The position numbers and the translations under genes were made by a program. From NCBI GenBank assembly GCA_030647905.1, contig JAUSJA010000017.1, forward strand, positions 1 through 64,000: a stretch of 64,000 nt of DNA, written 5' to 3'. Positions 24,467 to 33,433 of the stretch are shown piece after piece (within the stretch, counting starts at the first letter, position 1; each line of letters starts with the position of its first letter). The notes under the pieces were generated by a model. The model saw only the letters and a program-made list of their open reading frames with translations, had not been told where the DNA came from and did no database searches. This stretch comes from Gemmatimonadaceae bacterium (GTDB lineage: Bacteria > Gemmatimonadota > Gemmatimonadetes > Gemmatimonadales > Gemmatimonadaceae).

Positions 24467-25386
24467 CCCGCCGCGCGTTCACGCTGGTCGAGCTCGTCGT
24501 CGCCACTGCTCTCGCGGGTCTCGTCGGCGCGCTGATCACGGGGACGCTCGTCCGCCAGCAGCGGTTTCACGCAGCCGCGAGTGAGATGCTCGATGTCCGC
24601 GCGCAGCTGCGCGATGCCGCTGACGTTCTCGCTACAGATATCCGCGGCGCGGCGGTGGCGACCTTCGGTCTTCCAGTCATGACCGACTCGGCGATCGAGA
24701 TGTACGCGACAATCGCCACGTCAGTCGCGTGCGCCGCGCCGGCAGGCGCAACGATCGGCTTGCCGCCGGCGTCACTCGCCAGCGGCAATACTCTTACGTC
24801 AGTACTCGCACAGCCCGACACCGGTGACCTGGCGATGCTCTATGGCATTCCTTCAGGCGTGCCGGACTCGGGGCGATGGGAAACGGCCCGGGTCACCGCA
24901 TTCACGTCGCGCGCGGTTACAACCGCGTGTCCGGCATCCACTGGTTTTACGACAGCGGCCGACGCCGCCGCATCCGGCTACGTCGTAACGCTCGCGACCG
25001 CGCCGAGCATCGCCGTGCGCACCGGTGCTCCCATACATTTCCTGCGCCGGGTACGCTACAGTCTCTACCGGTCCTCGGACGGCATGTGGTACCTGGGCTA
25101 CCGCCGCTGCAATGTCGCCGGTCCACCTGCGTGCGCGGTCATCCAGCCGGTGAGCGGACCGTATAGCGCGTACTCCGGATCGTCAGGCGCGAGCGGGCTG
25201 TCGTTTCGCTACTACGATTCCTCGGGAGCTGAGCTCTCCGCGGGCATTTCCTCGACTGCAGTCGCGCGGGTGGATATCGTCATGCGCGGCCAGACGGCGC
25301 GGGCAACCGCGCTTACCGGAGACGCGCGCACCGCGTATCGCGATTCCGCGGTCATAACGGTGTCTCCGCGCAACAGGACCCGATGA
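24457..25386 (+). CDS. pilW: Minor pilin PilW/GspJ-like
   Basis: 309 residues from the ATG at 24457; the open frame reaches back to 24307 inside pilV. The leader MRLTRRA precedes FTLVELVVATALAGLVGALITG. Alanine replaces glycine at the cleavage site -1, which PilD-type peptidases tolerate in some prepilins. The large body contains paired cysteines (VACAAPAG, TACPAST, RRCNVAGPPAC) and ends with a domain typical of large minor pilins. It overlaps both neighbours and probably forms part of the pilus tip complex with PilV and PilX. Confidence 0.78.
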   Translation: MRLTRRAFTLVELVVATALAGLVGALITGTLVRQQRFHAAASEMLDVRAQLRDAADVLATDIRGAAVATFGLPVMTDSAIEMYATIATSVACAAPAGATIGLPPASLASGNTLTSVLAQPDTGDLAMLYGIPSGVPDSGRWETARVTAFTSRAVTTACPASTGFTTAADAAASGYVVTLATAPSIAVRTGAPIHFLRRVRYSLYRSSDGMWYLGYRRCNVAGPPACAVIQPVSGPYSAYSGSSGASGLSFRYYDSSGAELSAGISSTAVARVDIVMRGQTARATALTGDARTAYRDSAVITVSPRNRTR

Positions 25387-25832
25387 GAGCGCGCGCCGGA
25401 TTCGCGCTTGCAGCCGCGCTCGTCGGCATCGTTCTGATTGCTGTCCTCGTCACCGCTTCGCTGTTCGCCAGCATCCAGGAAACCCATGCGAGCGCGGCGG
25501 AGGTGCTCGATCAGCAGGCCGCGGCATACGCGGAACGTGCGGCGCTCGCGACAATCGCGTTCTGGAGTTGTCCGGAATGTGACGCAATGTGGGTGGGAGG
25601 CGTCATTATCCGAAGTCCTGCTGCACAACAGCCGCTCGAGAGCACGGTGTTCATCACCCGTCTCGACAGCGCGCTCTTTCTCGTCACGGCTGAGGGACGA
25701 GTGAACGCATCCGGCGCCGCGAGATTGCGCCGGCGCGTCTCCATCGCGGTGATCGCATCCCGCGACGCGCGCGGCGTTCCACAGGCGTCGCGTGTCAGCG
25801 AGCAAGCGTGGTCGGCGGCATATCAGATGTGA
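25383..25832 (+). CDS. PilX-like minor pilus assembly protein
   Basis: 149 residues. MRARAGFALAAALVGIVLIAVLVTASLFASIQ resembles the PilX/GspK N-terminus, with a G-F cleavage pair but no glutamate at +5 (Ala-Ala instead), as known for GspK/PilX-like tip proteins. ATGA overlap with pilW. A cysteine pair, WSCPECDAMW, could form a disulfide or bind metal. No other known domain is seen. After it come 78 bp without a gene before pilM. Confidence 0.65.
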   Translation: MRARAGFALAAALVGIVLIAVLVTASLFASIQETHASAAEVLDQQAAAYAERAALATIAFWSCPECDAMWVGGVIIRSPAAQQPLESTVFITRLDSALFLVTAEGRVNASGAARLRRRVSIAVIASRDARGVPQASRVSEQAWSAAYQM

Positions 25833-25910
25833 CGTTTTGCGCTGTTACCTCGCCGCCATGTGAATCGTTTCTAGCGTGCAATCACCTGAAGTCTCCTACC
25901 CTTTGGACTC

Positions 25911-26942
25911 ATGGCACTCTTCGGCCGCAGGAAAATCACAGTCGGACTGGATATCGGATCGGGCCTCATAAAGATCGCCGTCATCGATCACGGCAAGGGC
26001 GCGCCCGAGCTCGTCAAGGTTGCGATCACCAAGCTGCAGCCCGACGCGATCGTCGAAGGCGAAGTGATGGATCCGGGCATCGTGTCCGACGCCATTCGTG
26101 CCGCACTCGATTCCGCCAACGTCAGCTCCAGGCACATCGTCACCGCCGTCGGCGGACGCGACGTAATCATAAAGAAGATCCAGACGGAGCGCGTGAAGGA
26201 GAAGCAGGCGCGCGAGCTCATGCGCTGGGAAGCGGAGCAGCACGTACCCGACGTCGAATCGGTCGAGCTGGATTTCCAGATACTGGACGCCGGCGAAAGC
26301 TCTGATGAAATGAACGTCCTGCTCGTCGCCGCCAAGCGTGACCTGGTTGACGCGAAGCTGCGCATCCTCGCCGACGCTGGCGTCACGCCGACCATAGTGG
26401 ACGTGGACGCTTTCGCATTGCACAACGCCTTCGAGGTGAACTACCCCGAGGCGATGCAGGGCTTCGTCGGTCTCGTGAACATCGGCAACGAAGTCACGAA
26501 CGTGAATATCATGGACAATGGCGTTCCGGTGCTGACACGCGATCTGCCGCTCGGCACGCGCCGCTTCAGTGAGGACCTCCAGCGCCAGCACGGCATGGCC
26601 GCGCGCGACGCGGAGAACCTCGTCCGCGGTTACGATCGCGCCCCGCAGCTCGATGCGGTTCTCATGGTGCGCGTCGAAGAGATCGCCGTCGGTGTAGAGC
26701 GGGCCGCGGGCTTCCTCGCGACTTCGAAGAACGCGGCGCAGCTGCGCGCGGTCTATGTCTGCGGCGGCGGCTCGCGCACCCCGGGCCTCTCCGAGATTCT
26801 CGCCGACCGTCTCAAAATCACAGTCGAGCACGCCAATCCGCTCGCCCGGCTCAACATCCGCGACGGCGCACTCGAGTCACTCATCACCGACGAGGTGGCG
26901 CCGCTGCTGATGCTCCCGATCGGCCTCGCGCTCCGCCAGTAG
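25911..26942 (+). CDS. pilM: Type IV pilus assembly protein PilM
   Basis: 343 residues of the actin/FtsA-like ATPase fold. KITVGLDIGSGLIKIAVI is the phosphate-1 motif, GLVNIGNEVTNVNIM the second phosphate motif and AVYVCGGGSRTPGL the adenosine motif. PilM is cytosolic and docks to the short N-terminal tail of PilN, linking the motor to the PilNOP alignment complex. It leads the pilMNOPQ operon, and pilN follows after 24 bp. The transcript probably begins in the 78-bp gap before it or reads through from the minor pilin genes. Confidence 0.95.
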   Translation: MALFGRRKITVGLDIGSGLIKIAVIDHGKGAPELVKVAITKLQPDAIVEGEVMDPGIVSDAIRAALDSANVSSRHIVTAVGGRDVIIKKIQTERVKEKQARELMRWEAEQHVPDVESVELDFQILDAGESSDEMNVLLVAAKRDLVDAKLRILADAGVTPTIVDVDAFALHNAFEVNYPEAMQGFVGLVNIGNEVTNVNIMDNGVPVLTRDLPLGTRRFSEDLQRQHGMAARDAENLVRGYDRAPQLDAVLMVRVEEIAVGVERAAGFLATSKNAAQLRAVYVCGGGSRTPGLSEILADRLKITVEHANPLARLNIRDGALESLITDEVAPLLMLPIGLALRQ

Positions 26943-26966
26943 CCGCCCGCATCGGATACCATAAAC

Positions 26967-27731
26967 ATGATCCAGGTCAATCTTCTCCCGGGAAGCGCGG
27001 GCAAGTCGCGCGACGGTGGTTTCAACCTCTCCGGAATCGTCTCCGGCGCGGTCTCGAGCGTCAACGACAAGTTCTTCGTCGCGGCGGTCGGCACGGTCGC
27101 GTCGGCGGTGCTCGCCATCGGATTCTTTTTCATCGGGCAGAGCTCGCGCGAGCGCACGCTCACCGAGCGGGAGACCCGCGCCGTCCAGGACTCAGCCAGA
27201 TACACGGTCGTCCTCCAGGCCAAGGCGAGCGCCGAAGCGACGCGCGATTCGCTCTACCAGCAGGTCGCGATCATCAGGTCCATTGACGACAGCCGGTATC
27301 TGTGGCCGCATCTTCTCGAGGAGATCAGCAACGCTCTTCCACAGTACACGTGGCTGACGCTTGTCACGCAGACCAGCGCGGCGCCGAGCTCGGCGGCTCA
27401 GGACACCACTAAGAGGACAGCCTCAACCGACGGCAAAAAGTCGAAGGAAGCCATCGCCGCCCAGAAGAAGGCGCACGCCGACTCCGTCCTCGCCGCGGCT
27501 TCGCGCGCTACGAAGTTCCGCATTGTCGGACACACGGTGGACATCCAGGCGCTGACGCTGTTCATGAAAACGCTCGAGGCGTCGCCCTTCATTCAGAACG
27601 TGCAGCTCACCCGGTCAGACCTCGTCCTTGTGGATAACAAGGAAGTGACCGAATTCCAGCTCGAGGCGGAGTCGCAGAAGCCGCCCGCCTTCCTCATCAG
27701 AACGGTGGCGATGTCCCTGAGAGAGAACTGA
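26967..27731 (+). CDS. pilN: Type IV pilus assembly protein PilN
   Basis: 254 residues. The N-terminal MIQVNLLPG is the PilM-binding motif (INLLP). A single membrane helix follows (FFVAAVGTVASAVLAIGFFFIG), then a coiled-coil and a periplasmic ferredoxin-like domain (TKFRIVGHTVDIQALTLFMKTLEASPF). A low-complexity Ser/Lys/Ala insert near 140-180 (KKSKEAIAAQKKAHADS) is unusual and lengthens the protein. PilN pairs with PilO in the inner membrane. Confidence 0.92.
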   Translation: MIQVNLLPGSAGKSRDGGFNLSGIVSGAVSSVNDKFFVAAVGTVASAVLAIGFFFIGQSSRERTLTERETRAVQDSARYTVVLQAKASAEATRDSLYQQVAIIRSIDDSRYLWPHLLEEISNALPQYTWLTLVTQTSAAPSSAAQDTTKRTASTDGKKSKEAIAAQKKAHADSVLAAASRATKFRIVGHTVDIQALTLFMKTLEASPFIQNVQLTRSDLVLVDNKEVTEFQLEAESQKPPAFLIRTVAMSLREN

Positions 27732-27732
27732 C

Positions 27733-28362
27733 ATGGCAATCGGCGCCAACCTCACTAAGCGCGACCAGGTCCTGGTCTCGATCACGCTCCTGACAATCGC
27801 GATCGCCGGCGCGTATGGATACTTCCTCTACATGCCAAAGCGTGAGCAGCTCGCGGCGGTAGAGGAGCATGTCAACGCGCTCGACAGGAAGAACGCGCGG
27901 GCTAAGGCCGATCTGGCCAACGGCAGCGTCGAGCGTCTCAAGGCGCAGGCGGCCGAGTACGAGGCAAGTCTCGCCGTGCTCCGCCAGCTCGTTCCGACGA
28001 CGAACGAAGTGCCGGCCCTGCTCGAGAACGTATCCACGGCCGCGCGCCGGGTCGGCCTCGAACTCGCTTCAGTCGAACCGATGCCGGTTATCGTGGGCGA
28101 GCAGTTCGACACCTATCGCTACAAGGTGTCGGTGAAAGGCGGCTACCATGCGCTCGCCGGATTCCTCACCAACGTCGGATCCCTGAATCGTATTGTCGCG
28201 CCGGTCTCACTCGACGTGAAGCAGATGGCGCCCAACGCCAGGAAGAAGGCCCGCCCGAAGGACGGCGAGTCTTCGCTCGACACCGATTTTCAGATCCAGA
28301 CCTACATAGCGCATCCGTCGTCAGCCACGGATAACGCAGCAACTGGGGAGACGAATCAATGA
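27733..28362 (+). CDS. pilO: Type IV pilus assembly protein PilO
   Basis: 209 residues. One N-terminal membrane helix (VLVSITLLTIAIAGAYGYFLYMP) is followed by a coiled-coil (LAAVEEHVNALDRKNARAK) and a periplasmic PilO domain (LLENVSTAARRVGLELASVEPMP; YRYKVSVKGGYHALAGFLTNV). It starts 1 bp after pilN and overlaps pilP by ATGA. PilO and PilN form the heterodimer that spaces the inner-membrane platform from the secretin. Confidence 0.92.
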   Translation: MAIGANLTKRDQVLVSITLLTIAIAGAYGYFLYMPKREQLAAVEEHVNALDRKNARAKADLANGSVERLKAQAAEYEASLAVLRQLVPTTNEVPALLENVSTAARRVGLELASVEPMPVIVGEQFDTYRYKVSVKGGYHALAGFLTNVGSLNRIVAPVSLDVKQMAPNARKKARPKDGESSLDTDFQIQTYIAHPSSATDNAATGETNQ

Positions 28363-28826
28363 CAATGAACAGGAGCATTGCGATCGGCTGCGCGACGGTG
28401 ATCCTCGCCGGAGCGGCAAGCGCGTTCGTTGCACGCGCCCAGACGCCCGCGAAGCCGCGCGTCGTGCAGGTCGCGTCGAAGTCGGCGACGCCCGAGCTGT
28501 TGATCAATCGCGAGACGTATGTCTACCCGGGCGCCGGTCGCCGCGACCCGTTCGTGTCCCTGATGGATACCGAAGAGCTGCGGCCGCTCCTCAGTGATCT
28601 CAAGCTCGTCGCCGTGGCGTTCGACGCCACGGGCCGCAACTCCGTCGCCATTCTGCGCGACGTGACGACGAAGGAGCAGTACCGCGTCAAGGTCGGGCAG
28701 GAGCTCGGCCGCATGCGTGTCGCGGCGATCCACGAAAAGAACGTGGTGTTCAGCATCGAGGAGTTTGGCTACAGCCGGCAGGAGTCGCTGGCGATGACGG
28801 ATTCAACCAAAGTGAGGACGCAATGA
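28359..28826 (+). CDS. pilP: PilP-like pilus assembly protein
   Basis: 155 residues. An N-terminal signal segment (IAIGCATVILAGAASAFVARAQ) without a clear lipobox cysteine is followed by YVYPGAGRRDPFVSLMDTEE, the PilP RRDPF-type motif, and a small beta domain (LKLVAVAFDATGRNSVAILR, YRVKVGQELGRMRVAAIHEKNVVF) that normally binds the N0 domain of PilQ. Classical PilP is a lipoprotein, and the cysteine here lies inside the hydrophobic stretch, so membrane anchoring may differ. ATGA overlaps on both sides. Confidence 0.85.
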   Translation: MTMNRSIAIGCATVILAGAASAFVARAQTPAKPRVVQVASKSATPELLINRETYVYPGAGRRDPFVSLMDTEELRPLLSDLKLVAVAFDATGRNSVAILRDVTTKEQYRVKVGQELGRMRVAAIHEKNVVFSIEEFGYSRQESLAMTDSTKVRTQ

Positions 28827-30901
28827 GGCAGTTCCTGTCGGCTTGCGCCGGTCTCGCGCTCATCCCGGCAGCCGGTGGTCTTCAGGCAGCCGCAGTCGGC
28901 TCGAGCAGAACGGTGTCTGGCCATGAAGCTCTGAATGCTCCCGCCGTCAAGTCGGTGAGCGTCGTTCCGGCAGCCGGCCGGGCCGAGATCGTGATTGGAG
29001 TAGACGCTTCGGTAGAGGTGGACGACTTCGCGCTCGAGGCCCCGTACCGCGTCGTCGTTGACCTCAAGGGAGCAGTGCTCGGCGTCGCCGCGCGCTACGA
29101 CCGTCTGGCTCGCGGCGGAGTGACCAACATCCGCGCAGCCCAGTTCAAGCCGAATGTCGTCCGCGTCGTGATCGACATGGATGCGGCGCACTCATATGAA
29201 GTGGCGCGCAGGGATGGCGAAGTGCACGTGACAGTCTCCGGCGCCGCCGGCGACTTCACCGCGTGGCACTCGTCGCCCGAGACCGCCGCCCGCTATGCCG
29301 CGGCGCAGAAGACCACCGACGCGTCCGCGCAGCCCGTGGCTCAGCAGAATTACCGGAGCCCCGCCGCAGCCGATACAGACTATCCGTCGGTGACGCCCGA
29401 TGCGAACATCACACGGCGCGACTCCGGCGACGGCGCTTCGCCGTCCGAAGGCGCTGCGCTTCGGATGTCGCCCGCGGCCGCGTTGTCCGACCAGCCGCGC
29501 ATCACCGTTACATATCAGGACGCGGACATCCGCGACGTCATCGCCGCGTTTGCCGCGTTCTCCGGCCGCACCATCGTCGTCGGCAAGGATGTCGCCGGCA
29601 CGATCACGGCCGAGATCAAGAACCAGCCCTGGGACGTTGCGCTCCGCGCGATTCTTCAGGCACAGGGACTCGCCGCTGCCGAGGATGCGCTGTCCGGCAT
29701 CATCACGGTGGATAGCTACAGGAACATCGCGTCCAAGCAGGCGTCCGAGCCGCTCGTCACCCAGATGGTGGCGGTCAATTACGCCAACGCCGGATCGCTC
29801 GTTCCGACGCTCCAGAATCTCCTCGCGCGTGATTGCACGCCGGGAAGCGTTCCGCAGTCGCAGCAGAACACGCAGACGAGCTGCTACGCCCGCGGCGCAG
29901 TGGCAGCCGACACGGCGACCAACACTCTGCTCATCACCGAAACGCTGTCGCGGATGTCCGACCTGCTGTCGTACGTCAGGAATCTCGACGTGCGCACGCC
30001 GCAGGTCGCGATCAAGGCGAAGATCATCTTCGTCAACCGCACCGACATCGAGGAGCTTGGCCTTTCGTACGACCTGGGCACGGGCAACGATCAGTTCTTC
30101 AGCCAGCTCGTGCAGCGCATCGATCCCACGACGGCCAAGCCGGTTGACACGAATGGCGACGGCGTGCCCGACGCATTCGGCGGCGGCACTTCGTTCACCG
30201 GCGACCGCGTGCTGCTCGGCGGCAATGCTCTTTCGGCGATCGCCAACGCCAACGCGCGCGTCGTCAATCCCGCACTCAAGCTCGTGTTCTCCGCGGCACT
30301 CGGAAAGTTCCAGCTCACCAGCTTCCTCGACGCCCTCCAGGAAGTCCGCCTCGCGGACCTCCAGGCGGAGCCGAGCATCGTCACGCTCGACAATCGCCGC
30401 GCCGAGATTCTCGTCGGACAGGAGATCCCGATCCGCGTCCTCGACGCCGGATCGCAGGGCCAGGGCGGTGCGCAGGGCAACAACATCGTTCCGCGCGCCA
30501 CCGTTCAACTGAAGGAAGTCGGCATTATCCTCAGCGTGACACCGCACGTCACCAACAACCGGCAGATCCTGCTCAAGCTGCACGCCGAGAACTCGGATGC
30601 GCAGCTCGCATCGTCCGACGTCGGCTTCATCTTCGGAAAGCAGCGCGCCGACAACCAGCTCCTCGTCGCCGACGGCGAGACGGCCGTCATCGGCGGTCTC
30701 ACGGTTACCCAGGTGACCAGTTCGAAGTCGGGCATCCCGTTCCTCGTTGACCTGCCGCTCATTGGCCGACTCTTCGGCGTGACGCGCACCTCGGAGCAGA
30801 AGCGCGACCTGCTGATTCTCGTCACACCGCACATCATTGACGAGGGAGAGCGCCAGCTCACTCCTCGCAACATACCCGCGGCTCCCGCGCCGAGACGGTA
30901 G
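28823..30901 (+). CDS. pilQ: Type IV pilus secretin PilQ
   Basis: 692 residues. After a signal peptide comes an AMIN domain (about 45-130; IVIGVDASVEVDDFALEAPYRVVVDL), which binds peptidoglycan. A Ser/Ala-rich linker leads to an STN/N0 domain (ITVTYQDADIRDVIAAFAAFSGRTIVVG), an N1-like domain and the secretin beta-barrel (VPRATVQLKEVGIILSVTPHV; NQLLVADGETAVIGGL; LPLIGRLFG). It forms the outer-membrane gate for the pilus. The domain order matches PilQ rather than GspD. It overlaps pilP by ATGA and is followed after 2 bp by a lipoprotein gene. Confidence 0.95.
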   Translation: MRQFLSACAGLALIPAAGGLQAAAVGSSRTVSGHEALNAPAVKSVSVVPAAGRAEIVIGVDASVEVDDFALEAPYRVVVDLKGAVLGVAARYDRLARGGVTNIRAAQFKPNVVRVVIDMDAAHSYEVARRDGEVHVTVSGAAGDFTAWHSSPETAARYAAAQKTTDASAQPVAQQNYRSPAAADTDYPSVTPDANITRRDSGDGASPSEGAALRMSPAAALSDQPRITVTYQDADIRDVIAAFAAFSGRTIVVGKDVAGTITAEIKNQPWDVALRAILQAQGLAAAEDALSGIITVDSYRNIASKQASEPLVTQMVAVNYANAGSLVPTLQNLLARDCTPGSVPQSQQNTQTSCYARGAVAADTATNTLLITETLSRMSDLLSYVRNLDVRTPQVAIKAKIIFVNRTDIEELGLSYDLGTGNDQFFSQLVQRIDPTTAKPVDTNGDGVPDAFGGGTSFTGDRVLLGGNALSAIANANARVVNPALKLVFSAALGKFQLTSFLDALQEVRLADLQAEPSIVTLDNRRAEILVGQEIPIRVLDAGSQGQGGAQGNNIVPRATVQLKEVGIILSVTPHVTNNRQILLKLHAENSDAQLASSDVGFIFGKQRADNQLLVADGETAVIGGLTVTQVTSSKSGIPFLVDLPLIGRLFGVTRTSEQKRDLLILVTPHIIDEGERQLTPRNIPAAPAPRR

Positions 30902-30903
30902 GA

Positions 30904-33348
30904 ATGCAAATGCTGAAATACACATTCGGCCGCGCCAGGCGCGGAGCGGGCCTGGCCGCCGCCGCCGCGGCCATGCTCGTGGCGGCGGCGTGCAGCGACG
31001 CCACAGGGCTTGGCGGTGATACGAGCGACAAGTCACCGCCCACGGTCCATCTGTCCAAGGGAGGCACCGCGCCGGACACGGTGATCACCTTCCAGGTCGA
31101 GGTGAAAGACAACCTCGGCATCAAGACCATCAAGGTGAATGTCTCCGGCGGGCTGACGCTCGCGTTCGACACAACGTTCACCAGCCCAAATACGGACGCG
31201 ATCGTTCCGTTCACGGTCCCGGTCTCACGCAGCGTTCCAAAGGGCACGTCGGTCGTGGTGACTGCGTTTGCTCTCGACGGCGCACTCAACAAGTCCCAGA
31301 CCGACACGCTGAACCTCACCGTCGGCAATGTGCCCGCGGCCGAGGTGAAGGTAACCAGCCCCGCAACGGGGACGGTCGCCGTCATTGGCAAATCGATAGT
31401 GCTCTCCTTGAGCGCCCGATCGGCTGTCAGGGTGAAATCGATCGGATTCCGTACCACGGGCAGCTTCGTCACCGGCGATTCTTCCAGTTACTCGAGCCCG
31501 CTTCCCGACTCTGTCGCGATTTTCGACACGCTCACCGTGCCCGCAAACGCTGCCGCGGGCCTACTTCAGATCACACCATTCCTCCTTGATTCCCTCGGGC
31601 AAAGGACGCTCGGGCCCGTGACGACGTTGAACGTCCAGCCGTTGAGCTCGATCAACTCCACACCGGTAGTCAGCTTCAGTCATAGCCCACGGGTCGAAGT
31701 TGAGGACACCATTCAAGTCCAGGCGACGGACCAGGCCGGAATCACCGCTCTGGGTTATGAGGTGCGCCGCGTGCCCGGCGGGGCAGTTGATGCAAGAGAT
31801 TCCGTTACGTCAAACGGAAGCTTCAGCTCGCAGATCACGACTTTCGCTATTCACCTGCCATACACCCAGTTCCCCACCACGGTCTATGTCCAGGCTTTCG
31901 CTCGCAATTCGAACGGCGTTCGCGCTTATGCCAAGCTGGCGGGCGGTGCAGAGCGGATCGACACCGTCATCGTGGTCGCCGGCTCGACTCGGTTGCTCCC
32001 CCAGGGAGGCAGCGTCGCCGACGCGGTCTATCACCCGCGCACCGACCGGCTGTACCTGACGAACATCCAGCGCAATCAGCTCGAGGTGTTCAGCCTTTCC
32101 GATTCGTCGTTCAAGTCACCGGTGCTCGTCGGATCGCATCCGTGGGGCATCACACTCTGGCCGCGGGATCACTCTGGCGCCGTGGGAGACACTCTTCTTG
32201 TAGCGAATTCGGGCGGTACGGACATCAGTTATGTGGACCTCAACGTGTCGGGAAGTGGCCGGGAGGCGAGTCGCTACGCTCTTCCGAACATCATCGCTTT
32301 CACTGTCACTTCCACGAGAAGCGAAACCACCAGTCAGATAATCCAGCAACGCACGAAGTACGATTTCAGCGATCGTCCGCAGTTCCTCGCGGCGACCTGC
32401 GACGGAACCGGCGCTGCCTGCGGTGACGTGATTCTGACCTACTCGACGACTCCCACGGGCGGACAGAGCGCGCCATTCGACAAGAGAAACGGCACACTGC
32501 GGTGGGAGAACCTTTCGCGCGGGACCTCGCACCTGTTCTTCGAGCAGGCTATCGGACAGTCGGAGAATCGTTCCGACACTCTGGAAATCCGGCGCTATGA
32601 CGGAAGGACGGGCGAGGAGACTATCCTCGTTCCCTACCAGCAATTCGTGGAGGTGCGTCCGGCCACTGAGACGTCGCCCGCCAAGGTTGATACACTCAGC
32701 GTCGTCATTCGCCTGCCAGAACTCGGTTTCCGCGACACGACGTTCGTTCGCAATTCAGGCGATTTCCGCCGCGCAGTGTTCGGTGAATCGGGAAATGCGC
32801 AGGGCAGCCGCGCGCTGACCTACGATGCTACGCGCGGCCTGGCGACGACCTTCGTCTCGTCCACCGGGGCAGTGTTTCCGATTCCCGTGCCGACGACCGA
32901 CCGCGGAGTCTCGCCCGCTGCTGACGTGTCGGACTTCATCGCCAACGCGTTCGCCAGGGTCATGGGAGTCGCAATGAATTTCGATGGGTCGCTCAGTGGA
33001 ATCCGGGCCGACTCGACTTACCTCCTGAATCCTGCGCTTCGACTCCAGGGAATTCTGCCGACAACTCAGAGCAATGCGGGCCTCGATTTCCATCCGCAAA
33101 ACAGCGGGCCCAACTCCTTCCCGCTCTCCTCGAGGCTCGTGTTCGCCGCCTCGGCCGAGCCGGTGATCGAGATCTTCGACAGCTACTGCTACAAGCGGGT
33201 GGCCACCGTCCCGATTCGCGACCCGATAGTGGGCCCGATCAAGGCGGCGCTCCGTCAGTCCACCGGCCAGATCGTTCTCGTCGGCGCAACGGCGCGAGGG
33301 GTTGTGATCGTAACTCTTCCGAATACGTTTACGACAAGCTGCCTGTAG
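30904..33348 (+). CDS. Large putative lipoprotein in the pil operon
   Basis: 814 residues. A positively charged start and hydrophobic stretch end in MLVAAAC (Cys30), a plausible lipobox, then a short linker. Residues about 40-330 look like two to three Ig/bacterial-interdomain type repeats (VITFQVEVKDNLGIKTIKV; DTIQVQATDQAGITALGYEV). From about 360 a beta-propeller-like part begins (VADAVYHPRTDRLYLTNIQRNQLEVFSL; HPWGITLWPRD), resembling YVTN-type blades, and the last 130 residues return to this type. Only 2 bp separate it from pilQ, so it is probably co-expressed with the secretin. It may be an outer-membrane partner of the pilus, but no named family was recognised. Confidence 0.7.
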   Translation: MQMLKYTFGRARRGAGLAAAAAAMLVAAACSDATGLGGDTSDKSPPTVHLSKGGTAPDTVITFQVEVKDNLGIKTIKVNVSGGLTLAFDTTFTSPNTDAIVPFTVPVSRSVPKGTSVVVTAFALDGALNKSQTDTLNLTVGNVPAAEVKVTSPATGTVAVIGKSIVLSLSARSAVRVKSIGFRTTGSFVTGDSSSYSSPLPDSVAIFDTLTVPANAAAGLLQITPFLLDSLGQRTLGPVTTLNVQPLSSINSTPVVSFSHSPRVEVEDTIQVQATDQAGITALGYEVRRVPGGAVDARDSVTSNGSFSSQITTFAIHLPYTQFPTTVYVQAFARNSNGVRAYAKLAGGAERIDTVIVVAGSTRLLPQGGSVADAVYHPRTDRLYLTNIQRNQLEVFSLSDSSFKSPVLVGSHPWGITLWPRDHSGAVGDTLLVANSGGTDISYVDLNVSGSGREASRYALPNIIAFTVTSTRSETTSQIIQQRTKYDFSDRPQFLAATCDGTGAACGDVILTYSTTPTGGQSAPFDKRNGTLRWENLSRGTSHLFFEQAIGQSENRSDTLEIRRYDGRTGEETILVPYQQFVEVRPATETSPAKVDTLSVVIRLPELGFRDTTFVRNSGDFRRAVFGESGNAQGSRALTYDATRGLATTFVSSTGAVFPIPVPTTDRGVSPAADVSDFIANAFARVMGVAMNFDGSLSGIRADSTYLLNPALRLQGILPTTQSNAGLDFHPQNSGPNSFPLSSRLVFAASAEPVIEIFDSYCYKRVATVPIRDPIVGPIKAALRQSTGQIVLVGATARGVVIVTLPNTFTTSCL

Positions 33349-33354
33349 CTCGGC

Positions 33355-33420
33355 GGTCCGCATCAGCGGACCACTTCAGATTGAAAGTTGACCGCGAGCC
33401 CGGCTTACCGCCGGGCTCGC
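33355..33420 (+). promoter_or_regulatory. Two hairpins between the pil operon and aroC
   Basis: GGTCCGC-ATCA-GCGGACC (33355-33372) and an 11-bp stem GCGAGCCCGGC/GCCGGGCTCGC with a 5-base loop (33394-33420). Neither has a T-run, so they are weak candidates for an intrinsic terminator. The second ends six bases before the GGAGG of aroC and could shape aroC translation or end the pil transcript. Confidence 0.5.
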
Positions 33421-33433
33421 GCGTTGGAGGCCC

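Noticed and set aside
29192-31036. Minus-strand 614-codon frame opposite pilQ and the lipoprotein
   Set aside because: Antisense to the intact PilQ domains. No ribosome site, and a composition typical of a shadow frame.
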